NCBI GenBank assembly: GCA_022316685.1
Contig: JAKJHU010000016.1
Coordinates: 1,612,001-1,676,000, forward strand
Direction: 5' to 3'
Length of the DNA stretch: 64,000 nt
Origin: Progne subis subis
Lineage: Eukaryota > Chordata > Aves > Passeriformes > Hirundinidae
The position numbers and the translations under genes were made by a program. The notes beneath the pieces are model-generated. The model had not been told where the DNA came from. It saw only the letters and a program-made list of their open reading frames with translations, and made no database searches. This document shows, in pieces, positions 11,191 to 47,402 of this stretch; within the stretch, counting starts at the first letter, position 1, and each line of letters opens with the position of its first letter.

Positions 11191-12722
11191 CGGCAACGCA
11201 CGTACAGAACCATCTTCTCTCATTAACACACACTGCATATTTAACTGTTGCCTTTAGCATGCCAGGCACTCCCGAACTTAGCTCTTCGGGAGAGCACCTC
11301 TGAACTCTATTTGTGCCGCGTTTCAGTTCACATTTTTACAACCATGGTGAATTTCAGTCAGTCCATCTTTCCTGTGGTCTCTTGTTCCCCACCAGGCCGA
11401 GAGGTCGGAGACCACAACAGCAGCACCGTTCCCACATCACCAGAGAAAAGGCTGCTTCTCATGGGTGCTTGGGTTCCCCCTCTGCAAAGGGAGGAACAAA
11501 TCCCCTTCTGCTACAGACATGTGGAACAAAACCCCCTGCACTAGTCACAAAAAGGCAAATTTTGCCTCCCTTTATTACTTATCAGCCAAGGCAGGAAAGG
11601 AGTAACATAGGTGGTTCCTGCGCAGGTCTGCTCTCCTCTCTAGGCTTTACCGAGTGTTTAAGATGTAACTTTCCAGCTCAGCCCTGGGTGAGGCAGCTAC
11701 AGCACTCCAAACACGTCTTACTTTGGAAACCATCCTCTTGGGAGCACATAGATGTGGAACAAGAACACCGCATACAGAAATACTGTGAGGCTTTCCTGCC
11801 TGATGCTGTACACTCTGTTAACCTTTAGTTCAAAGAAATTAAGTACTTCAAGTGATGTGCGGAACAAATTCACATTTTGCCAAAAAGGCAGAGTCTGCTG
11901 AAAGGAAAAAGCTTAATAAGCATTATTAAGCTGCTCTCCCAGAAATAACTTCAACTGCCACACAATTTTTTTTAAAGGAAAGAACCCCTGATTTTTACAG
12001 AAAACAGAAGAAAAGCCAAAACCCTTCATCCAATCAGACAGCTAGGTATGAAGATACTGGAATACAAGACAAAAATTAAAAAGGGTAGTTCCCACAACAA
12101 CAATTTCTGAAGTATTCCCTCTCCTTCCCATCCCTCTACAGCACTGTACCTCCTTGCCATAAAGAGAAGGTAGCTACAGTAGCCACATAATTTCACAATA
12201 ATTTCAGGAGCATACAGACTAAAAATACAGTATGAGAATGGATACTTCCTTTCATTCCACCAATTTTTTTCCCACTCCATCAGAAAGCCATGTTAAATAA
12301 GTTAAATAAAAAGAACAAAACAACACGAAATCCCCCCCTCCAAAAAAATCCAAACACCCCTCCCCCTCCAGACCCCAAACTAAAAAACCCCAGGGCTGTT
12401 ACTTCCAAATTATTTTAATGCCAAAGGAACAATTCACATAGTTGTTGGTTGACCTGAACAGCTTTTTTCAACCCTTGCAGAAGAGAACTATGGAAAATGA
12501 GTGCCAAGCCACCATTCTGCTCCCACAAATGATACAGTTCCTTCCTTCCTTCCTTCTCTGCCAATGTCAATTCTTACTTTTTACCCAATCACTCATTCCA
12601 AAATCTCATGTAGCAACTGCTAACATCACTTAACCACTATGCACTATGCTCTAGGAGATACTCCTTGAGATAAGCAAGGAATCCTGTTTTACTTTCCACT
12701 CTTCTAATGTATTGATACAACA
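11190..12722. other. Intergenic spacer between SGK3 and MCMDC2
   Basis: No protein or RNA gene recognised. A 171-codon plus-strand ORF (11313-11828) beside the CpG island has no family resemblance that I can see. The stretch also holds a small hairpin at 11910-11932 and a short (CTTC)n run near 12541. Confidence 0.5.
11910..11932. repeat. Perfect 10-bp inverted repeat with 3-nt loop
   Basis: AGCTTAATAA, loop GCA, TTATTAAGCT. AT-rich hairpin in the SGK3-MCMDC2 spacer, with no run of T after it that would suggest Pol III termination. Confidence 0.75.
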
Positions 12723-12728
12723 TTTATT
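12723..12728 (-). terminator. SGK3: Candidate SGK3 polyadenylation signal (AATAAA)
   Basis: The minus strand reads AATAAA about 1.5 kb downstream of the SGK3 stop. A variant ATTAAA lies nearer at 13463-13468. Either could end the SGK3 3' UTR, and RNA data would be needed to choose. The interval from 14209 down to here is AT-rich without other genes, as expected for a 3' UTR. Confidence 0.3.
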
Positions 12729-14209
12729 TCAAAAGAATTATGATTTGATACACTCTATCCCCCTAAGTTCTCAATTCTTATCTGATCTTGATGCAGTATA
12801 GAGTATTTATCTTAGCTGCTTATTTTGCTACAAACAAGGTGACTTAGATACTGAAATTTATGTAACACTCATTCAATTTATGTATCATTATCATGTATCA
12901 GTATCTTACCAGACTTCTCTCAAATCAAGGCATTTAACTGAATGTATTTATGAACAAGAAACCACTGAATATTTTTGGAGTAACAGACAAAAATAAGTTG
13001 TTATTTACAAGTAATATATATAATAAAAGTACTACCATTATATGCCTTTTATACACTGTAACTGCAGTCAATTTTTGCATTGCTTAAAAAAACCATTTCC
13101 TTAAACAGAAATTGTTCAGAATTATGTTTGTCCATACATGTGTATGTTTTGAGAAGTACAACAGATTTTCACATTTTTTAAAATTATCAGTGTCATTTAC
13201 ATCTTTCCCCCAATATCAAGTGAAGATTTAAAAATGGTGCAAACTGGAACACAAAAACAAGTAGCTATGAATGCTGAAATACAATCATTTTGGAACATAA
13301 GAGTGTTTTAAACTACCAATCTGCAAGAAAAATCCTTAATATTTGGCATTATCATCTCACCACCCACCCCCAAAATGTCAAAGCTAGTTGATTTACTTTT
13401 AAAGTAACCATGATTATTGCATATTAGATCTTTGGAGAAGCAGAGCTTTAACCAAAAACATTTTTAATGTAGTTGAAATATAGACATACTTAGCTCAGGG
13501 AAGAAAGAAAAGTAGAACACATAATAAGTAATGTTATCAAATCAATCCAGTTAATTTGTTCTGCCCTTGCTTTGAGTAATCCCCCATACCTCAGATAATC
13601 CAGTTGAGACAATGGGTTGTACTTCAGCAAGTACAAGAGCAACAATCCAGTTTTATGTGACCAAGTTTTCATTCTCAAGAAGTCCTTTAAGAATCTTGGT
13701 CCGTAATTTATATAATTTAAGTGCTGACAGGTAAATTAACACATATTCCAAACTGGCAACAGGGAAAACATTTACCTTTCTTTTAAACCAGGATATACAA
13801 AAGACAATTTGCATAGTTACAATTCAAGCACAAAGTCACTGTAAATAAGTACAAAAGCATTTATAAATTTACTAAATTTGCTGCTGTTTGTGCCAGCCAA
13901 ATTAGATAGGTATGAATGTAAACTTGAAGGGATTGAGGAGAACAGTCAGTGTTTTTGCTTAAAAAATATGTAGAGAATGCTTTTTAAAGGTTTTAAAAAA
14001 TATTTTCTGCAGCAGGAACAAACAGTTCAAACCCCAAAGAAAGCCATCCAAAATGCCCAAATTCCTTCTAAACAGCAGAGAAAGTTTGTTCATAGGTTTC
14101 CAACCTACATACAAGACGAGGCACTATTTACGCTATTTTGGAATGTGTCCATAATCCTAACATTTCAGTTCAACCCAAGACTTTCAAACCACTCTTCCCT
14201 TCTAAGTTC

Positions 14210-39179
<24,970 letters not shown>

Positions 39180-39244
39180 TGTAGGTTCCTTGTGACAGAT
39201 TTGTTACAGGACCCCGCTTCGGGTGTCGCACTCAGGAGGTATCG

Positions 39245-39301
39245 TCAACGGTACTGATGCAAGATCCGCAGCTTTTCTTGAGAAAACGTGAATTCCATCA
39301 T
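39245..39301 (-). CDS. Upstream ORF in probable SGK3 leader (18 codons)
   Basis: Two tandem ATGs (39301 and 39298) open MMEFTFSQEKLRILHQYR then TGA. The stop lies 65 nt before the SGK3 start codon. The second ATG has A at -3 and G at +4. It counts as an upstream ORF only if the leader exon starts at 39306, as the acceptor suggests. Its length and position suit translational control of the main ORF. Confidence 0.45.
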   Translation of the reverse strand: MMEFTFSQEKLRILHQYR

Positions 39302-39306
39302 GCAAT

Positions 39307-42300
39307 CTTGAAGTGAGCATAGAAGGAAAATTTAAGTACAGGAAATCTTAACTCACAGTGCTAAAAACCTGTGTGACAAGAACTTTGCTGGCAGGAAATG
39401 CACATTAATATGCACATATAAAGCCACAATCATGCTTATTTTGTAAACTTTATGCTTGCAATCCTTTGTTGTTTCACTGAAATCATTCACATTCTCCAAG
39501 GACACAAGTGCATCCAAAAAAACACTGAGCTGTGTAGACATCCTGGAAACAGATTTGAGCCACTACAGAGAATACTCTGTAGGAACAAAGAGCACGAAGA
39601 AATAATTGAAGATGACAACCTGGTATCAGACATCTGAGAAATGCCACCATCTTGTACATTCAGAACAATTTATTTTAATACCAAAGGTTTTCAACTGCAT
39701 GAGTCTCTACCAGGGGGCACTTCAGGTTTGTCAGAACATGCTGAGTGCATTTAAATGTCACATCTGAGAATAAAGACGACATGAGAAAAACTAATTTTTC
39801 ATGCGAATTTTAGAGAGGGACAGAGGCTGTGTCATGTGTCTATCTGAATATTTACCTACTCTGCCCCTCTTCCCACTTACTGGGCATACTTTGTGTTTGG
39901 CAGCACACAGGGTGTAAGGTCACCCTTTCTCTTCAGTGCAACACTTAAGTTTCCTCACAGAATGTGAGAAGGGCAAAACACAAGAGACTGAGAATAAAGC
40001 TATCAAAAAGGTAGAAATATTAGTGTTAACCAGATGCCTCCTCACTCATGGAAGGACAGTATTCTCCACACTTGCCCTGAGCACAAGTACATTACTTGCT
40101 GGACCCAACTGATAACAACAGGAACTCCAGCGATGCTTAGGAGCAGCCAAAATTAATGCTGCATAGCTACAACCCTCTGTTTGGGCCTGCAAAGCACAGC
40201 ACAGCCATCTGAACTGCTTCACTGAATGCAGCACAGCTTTAGAACAAGATGTGTCTGATCAACTTACAAATATGAGAAGAGTGTTTTAGAAAGAGGAGGA
40301 CCTCAGTTCTCTTCAAAACAGCCAGAGGAAAAAGGAGCGCCCAATTCAACATTAACACCCTATTTTCTTAAAACAGGGAAGTGTAAAAGCAAACTCTATA
40401 TTTCAAATCATAAATTTCAAAAAAAGCACAAACTAATCCCATGCAATTCTGCTATTAGAGAGACACCCATATTTATGTTGGCACAAAGGCTAAAGCTCCC
40501 AGAATCCACTGAAGATTTGTTCTTGATACCCAACTAGCCTCAGTCTACTATTTTTCTTGCTCTCAAAAGCCAAACCATCAAACTTAATGCTATTTCTTGT
40601 CTTGCCATTTAAAATTAATTTTCAAAGATCTGATGACTTTAACAAAAAGGAATGTTCACAACTACTATAATAATCACAGCTAAGTGATAGATCATACATA
40701 CTGCAAGATATTCAGAATATTATTTTTAGCTACACTTCATTTACCTTAATTTGATTGTTCCCTACTTCACCAGTTAGGCAATTACAGTGTTAAGCAGGGT
40801 TAAGCTTCTCCCCCACCTTTATTTGGCTAGAACACAGTTCATTCAACCCACTTACACAGACCACGAGTTTCAAATTGGTTTCTCTTTTCCTTTGGAAAGC
40901 TACTGTTAAAAACTTTATTACAGGGCACACCTTCCACAATTTTATGCCAGCATGAGAGTAAGAGTGTCCTTCTCCCACTGCCATATACTTAAATTGAGTT
41001 GTAAAGGTTAATTGAGTTCTTTTCCATCGTAAGAGGTCCACTAAAACAGTCAATAGGCACCACTTCCAGCAAGTGTTTCACCAAGTTTAGACTTTACTAA
41101 GCACTTGTGTCAATCTTTAGCCACTTCAGGTCCAGTATCAGGAACTGAGCATAAGCCCCTGTGTTTTATCTGTCTTACAGATCATCAGAGAAAAACAAGT
41201 AAAGCTTTAAAATGGATTAGGTGTTCCCTGACTATTACCACTCACTGTCCTTCTCCTCTTGTAAACCAACAAGGTTTGTTACAAAGGTTTCCAAGATGCC
41301 TGTACTCATTTTCACAATACAGGCTGTATTTCGCTCATCCCTTCAGCTTCTTATTTTTAGTGTCAGTTTTAAATCCAGTATAGGACTCGTATGGATTAAA
41401 AGCTTTAGTCTTGGAAGACTGAGCTTTATTTCAGATCTGAAGTTGAAAGATCTCTGAAAAACAAAAGGACGAAGTGTCAACCAGATTAATTCAGGAAGAG
41501 TTTATTCATCTTACTGGGGAGAAGAAGAAGAAATCATCTGAGAAACCAAAACTGTAATGTTCATATTTCTTTCTTTAAGCTGCCTGGAAGATCACTGGCT
41601 GTGATTATTTTCTTTCCCCGAGGCATCTCCTCAGAGCCGTGCCTGGGTCACCAACGCTAAGCTGAACTGACAAACTTGGAAGAACTGCATTTTCACTTTG
41701 CCACTAATCTCCAAAGGATCAGAGCTTTCTTTCAATTTCTATTTGCCTCAAGCACATCAGCTCTTGAGAGCTTCTTACATCTGAACTGTAGGTCTGACTA
41801 CAGAAAGAGGGAGAGACTTGCCTTAATCTTTACCATGCTGCAGTTAGGAACACAGCTGTAGTTAAAATAGCAGGTAAAACCACTAATGCTGTAATGACTA
41901 CATGAAAAAATAATGGGGAGAAACAGTAGAGACATTTTTATCCACAGCTTCAGAAGTGGAAATTGCAGCATTTTGAAGGATGCCAGGTACAAGTGAGTTT
42001 AACAGATACAGTCAGCAGAGAAGTCCCCACCTCTGGAACTAACAACAAGCAACCCCTTGGCTCAACTTCAGTTACAGACCAAAAGGGAAGGGAACTTCAC
42101 AAAAGTAAGTACCCTCAAATCAAACCTGGCCATCAGTGAAAGATGTAGATAATGTAGATAGCCTGCAAAACAGATTAATGATGAGAATAGTGTTGAGCTG
42201 AAACAGCTAAAACTTAAGCTGCTACAGTATAGAGGCCTGGAACAGGAGAAAGCACAAAAAAAGTTAGAGTAGATCGTAAGTCACCAGTCCTCCTGGCACA

Positions 42301-45300
42301 GTTTCAAGCCTATCAACAGTTACACTGTCCATTCTCTCCATGGGGGCTGTCAAAAAGCCAGCAATATTTTCACCGTTTCCCGCAGGAAGCCACAACAACA
42401 TCAATTTCCAGGCTGACCCTTGCCTGCGGTGAAGCAGGAGCATGGCAATAGCAGAACCCTGACACCATGAGAGCATACACAAATCTACTACAGCCACAAA
42501 TGAATGCCTGACTGTAAAATCTTCTGTGCAGCCTCCTAATAGCTGCATGCAACAGGCAAATATGACATAGTTTAGCAGCATGTGGCATCCTCCTTTTACT
42601 CTCTTCTACATAAGCAAACTGTATTAGAAAAGGTTTATGAAGTTTAATCAGACTATTTTATTCTGGACTGAAACCTTTTCTCTTCTTTTTGAAATGGTAA
42701 TGGCCTAAAGATGGTATCACTGTATAATCAAAAGATCCTTTTTCTGGGTGCTTATGCTTCAACCTCTGCCTAGAATGTCCAAGGCTAGATCAGGTAGTTG
42801 TGTACTCCCCTGGCGCCTCTCCAGCTGCTGCCACATTGCCTTAAATACCTCCAAGGCCAGGGCGAATCACACTCACTCTTTGAGTAACACAAGGGAAGCA
42901 GAGACGAGCACAAACGAAAACCCAAAAGACTCACTCTGCAAGCACATTTGGAGGATGCAAACCAGGATCCACATCAATTGAAACAGAACATTGGAACAGT
43001 GTATAGGCACTTCCCTATACACTAATCATCTACCCTGAAGGACCTTCTTTGGGACTGAGTCATCATTAAACCAGCTGCTGAAAATCTCACCTGTGACTCC
43101 AATCACAGAAGGAACCTGCATGCAAAGGAACTGAAAGGAAGGCACAGGAGGCAGTCCTATTATTCACTATAAACACTACCCTATTTCTTCGAACTTTAGA
43201 GAAAGTATCAACTTTAGCATACTTTTCATCACTTCCTCAGTCTTCTCCACAAATACACGGATAATGGCTCAACACATCACTGGACCTTACACAATCTTGG
43301 AGAAAACACAGAAAGTCAACTTTTTCTCAACCTCTCTATGGAGAAATAGTGTTCCATTCTTGTTACCAGACAGGCAGCTGACACACAGGAAATGGGAGAC
43401 AAGATATTCAGAATCCACTGCAACAGAATTACAGGATGAGGGACTGTACGTGAAGTCAAATGCTTCAGAAAAAGTCTAAAGTAAACCACAGACTGCTGAT
43501 CTCTGAAGAGAGAGGGATGGCCAGAAGCTGTTCACTAACAAGGTTCTGAAGAAAACAGATTTCATTCACAAAATACATCCTTTTAAATATCACATCACAT
43601 ACAATTTTTAATACAGTATCACTGGACACCAGGGTAGACCTCTAGCGAGTCTTCACCTGAATTAGAAAAGAGAGCACTAACCAAAATACTCTAGTTAATC
43701 TGTGGCTTATCTCCACACTCCCTTTCAAGTACAATTTGAGAGAGTTGAGAATTCAGCCACTGGTATAAATGCAAAAGCCTGCTCCGCTCCCTGTTTACAC
43801 ATCCACCCACTATCTAGCAGTTTTTAAAAATTCTAGTAGCACCCTTCCTCTGCAGCAACATGGGCAAAGTCCAATTCAACTGAATCTTTCTACTTAAGAG
43901 GAAAGGACTGCAAGTAAAGTGAAAAGGAATCAAACAAATGAAATAGGTAATGAACTTGTTTTTGTCTCTATCAAATTTACTTTGGAGAAGTCAGGCAAAC
44001 ATTACCTTCCCACAACTGTACTGCACCCAGGAACATCCATTCTGTTCCACCTCCCAAAAGAAGCTCCAGTAAATCATTCTTAACTGGCATATAACAAGAT
44101 TCGTGGCTTGGATTAGACCTATTTGCATTCATTATTTATTACATGACAAAACACAGGTTTCTCTGCTGTGGAAAGCAAGCCCTGAGTAATAAAATGGGTC
44201 TTAAGAACAAATACTGCCAGTAAGAGGCAATTGTCTTTTAATCCTGAACACATCTCCATAATAACTTCAACTTTAGCCTCTGTCCAGAGTATCCACAAGG
44301 ATCACTATATGCCTCAGATGGTACAACTTACACAAACAACAGAGTATATTAAAAAAAAAAAAATACAGTTTGCATTATACTTGCTACCTGCACATTTCGT
44401 GGTGTACTTTCTCAGTCTTCCTATACAACAGGTCCAATTAAATTTTAAATGTAGATGCCTAAGGATAGCACAGCTCAAGTGTTGCAGCAAGAGCACCATA
44501 AGCTACTTTAAAGAGGTCTTACAGACAGCTGACAGCATCCACCTGCAACATAGTCAGTTCTACATAAGAGGGCAGTCAGACTTCAGTAAACACCAAGCAA
44601 ACAATCCAGCCTCATTTTACCCCTCTGGATGAAAATTAAATGACAGAACACCACATTTCAATTCCAGATATACTGGATATGTTCTTACATGACCTTCAAC
44701 AGAAGTCACCAACTGCACTCCCTTGGTTTTGCTACATAAATACAGAATTCCAATCTGTTTAAGACAATGTTACTGCTAACACACTGAACATGTAGAGAGT
44801 TCCTGGATTTTATGTACTGTAATCAGTAGAAGGGTAAAATCCATATAACAGAATATAGCTGGATAATAACATAATAAAAATGCAAATCCAAGCTACAGGC
44901 CAAAATCCAGAAACCACACTTTTGAAGTCTGTGCTTTACAGAATTAATGGCTGCCTAGAACCATAAAGCTGTTGGATAATGAAAAGGCAACAATTTAAAC
45001 ACTGGCATATAAAAAGCAAGCAAGAGAAAGACCCTTTAGCAATATACAAACTGCATGTCCAGTTCACCACCAGTTGATTCACCATGCTACATCAGTGCAA
45101 CCACAGCAAGTATTCTATGTCCATTCTTCAGGGACAGTTTACAGACTCCCACAGGCAAGAGCATACACTGAACTCTCAGGTTTCTGTGCTGCACACAGAA
45201 TGAGAAGGTTCAGCTCATAAGGATTCAGAGATTAGTGGCTTATGTACAGAAAACAGAATTTGGTGCAACAACATCAGATGTGGTGAGACTGTAATTTACA

Positions 45301-46385
45301 TCACAGGTGGGAATTTGAGGCTGGAAAGCAATTTTAACACATTATGTTGTTATTATTATTATCATGTTACATTATCATGTAACCACTAGTGCCTACTTCT
45401 TCAGCTTTGCCAAGGTTTTCTTAAAACAAGCAGTATTCTCACTCACATGGGCAAGTAAATTGCGCTGCATTTCTGATCTGAACAAGGATCTCAAAGTATC
45501 TTTTAAGAAATAGGTCAGTTTTCTACCTTTAAGTTATAAGAAATACCATGCATGAAGACTACCTTAACAACACTGAACTTTCCAAAAGGCTTTCCAAATG
45601 CTAGTAACATTTTTTCCTGAAATCTGAAGTATCTTAAAGTCTTCAGGAAAATACTCCTCCATATGCAACTCCTGTTTTTACCATTAGTTCATATTACAGT
45701 CATTGAAGAGATTGATGTGAAGGTGAAGAAAAAAAAAAGTCAGAACTATATTTAGATGCTGAGGTTGAAACAACACTAATGTTAGAAGAATCCAAAACAG
45801 AGTAACATCAACCCTTAAAAATACTGTCTCATTTTGTGTGTGTCTATAAAACCATTTGGAACATCTGAGAGAAGTTATGAACAAACCTTAGCTACAAGGA
45901 TACTGCAGCAAGTGATATTCATAGAAATCTTCAGTGCAGGAAGAACCGTAAGGTCATTCAGGTGACACTGCTGTGCTGCAATGAAATGCACTACCCGCAT
46001 GACAACGTAACCTAAGGTTAGTGGGGAAGAAGAAATGTGCATTCCATCCTGCAAAACTACTGCGTGTTTAGAAGCAGCTGTTACACCTTTATGAGCTGCT
46101 GGAGGAGGAAAACTCATATAAACACACTCACACACAAAAAAAGACGAGCTGTCAAAACAGCTTTAGCCATAAATACTTTACAACAACCTTTTAATTAACC
46201 TCCACAAAATTAAATTCCTCAAGGGTACCTGAATCCCGACAAAGCAGCGTTGCCCAAGACGCCTTCAGTGTTGCTCTCCCCAAACAGCAGCACGTCCTGG
46301 CTGCGAACCACTCGGGAAAGGACGAGAACGGCGGCGCAGAGGCCGTCCCGGTTCCCCTCCCTGGGTACCACGGACCCGCACCTAC
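39307..46385 (-). other. SGK3: Probable SGK3 5' intron (7.1 kb)
   Basis: Lies between the likely leader exon in the CpG island and the start-codon exon. It holds a CTCF-like motif at 39707-39720 and chance ORFs. A very degraded CR1-like stretch may exist near 45.93 kb. Confidence 0.5.
39707..39720 (+). promoter_or_regulatory. Candidate CTCF binding motif
   Basis: CTACCAGGGGGCAC matches CCASYAGRKGGCRS at 13 of 14 positions, including the critical AGGGGGC core. It is about 0.5 kb upstream of the SGK3 start codon, in the 5' intron, in the same orientation as the motif at 7633. Confidence 0.45.
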
Positions 46386-46830
46386 CTCCTCCTCCTCCTG
46401 CCGCTGCTGCTCTTCCTCTCCCTCCTCCTCCTCACCGGCGCAGCCACCGGCTTCGCGAGGACCTCAGGAACGAAACCAAGCTTCTCTTGCCTTCACCCCA
46501 GCAACTCTATCTCGGCTCCTCGACTTCTAGGAAGTTAAGGCGTTCCTCCGTTCCCGGCCCAGCGCCCGCCGCCGCTGCCCCGCGCGGCCATCGCCCGCCC
46601 CCGCAGGAGAACGCGCTCGGGGCTCGGCGGCCAGGGAACGGCAAAGGCGGCTCCGCCTGGGCGCACAGGCTGCGGCCGCCCTCCCTCTCCCTCCCTCCCA
46701 CTCTTCTTCCCTCCCTCCGTCTCTCCGTGCCTGCCTCCGCCCCTCCCCGCCCGCGGCGCCAGGCTGCCCGCCCGCCCGCGCAACCCTCCGCGGAGCCCGG
46801 CTTGCCCCAGGCTGTAGGACAGGGATCTCC
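46230..46830 (-). promoter_or_regulatory. SGK3: CpG island, probable SGK3 promoter and non-coding first exon
   Basis: GC-rich with many CG dinucleotides and GC boxes (cgcccgccc near 46593). A pyrimidine block (CCCT/CTCC repeats, 46677-46737) lies inside. On the minus strand GGAGGAGGAG|GTAGGT gives a strong splice donor at 46385, so a leader exon ending at 46386 is likely. A second donor-like CCG|GTGAGG lies slightly upstream. A 197-codon plus-strand ORF here is a Pro/Arg/Ser composition artefact. Confidence 0.7.
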
Positions 46831-47369
46831 CCTCCCGACCTAAATATATATATCTACGCTAAAATAAAATACCTTAAAAAACATTTGTTGTTTTAGGGGC
46901 AAGCTTCCACTTCCCCTAATCCCAAGGTTTCAGTCCCCTCTCCCCTCCCCAGCCCCTAGGGGGATGCTCCCGCTTCTGCTGGGCGGCTCCCCACAGAAAC
47001 GCTGGAAAAACAGCAACGCTCTGGTAAAAATAACTTTAAAACACCCCTGCGCACACGAGGGGTTTCAGTTTAACTCTTCAGTGTGTCCAGGGGTGCCCAC
47101 AATCCCCCGGCAAGGCCGACATTAAACCAACCAGCCGCTGTAATGACAGCTCTCCTTCTGTGTGGGCAGGAGCAGTAACACAGGGAAAATAAGATAGGTT
47201 TGTACGACACTTAGCACTATATAGGGAACTATTTCTGCAACCTCTGAAATTTCATGGATAAGTTTCAATAGCACCGCTAAAATTCAACTGGACTTCTAAA
47301 AATGATGTGTAACTTGGTCAGTTTTCCTGAGCAAATTGAGGCCATAAAACAGTTATAAAAATATAAATT

Positions 47370-47370
<1 letters not shown>

Positions 47371-47401
<31 letters not shown>
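47371..47401. repeat. Poly(G) run of 31, followed by G-rich sequence
   Basis: Thirty-one uninterrupted G, then GAAGGGGGGGAGGGCGGG. Strong G-quadruplex potential on the plus strand, 0.5 kb upstream of the SGK3 CpG island. Runs this long are unstable and often mis-sized in assemblies. Confidence 0.95.

Positions 47402-47402
<1 letters not shown>

Noticed and set aside
10700..11828. Protein-coding ORFs of 98-185 codons around the CpG island
   Set aside because: Pro/Ala/Arg-rich, open in several frames and on both strands, with no family similarity; explained by GC composition near a promoter.
45915..45980. Ancient CR1 fragment (catagaaatcttcagtgcag)
   Set aside because: Too degraded to support without an alignment.
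46250..46843. 197-codon plus-strand ORF
   Set aside because: Lies wholly in the SGK3 CpG island with Pro/Arg/Ser low complexity, and overlaps ORFs on the other strand.
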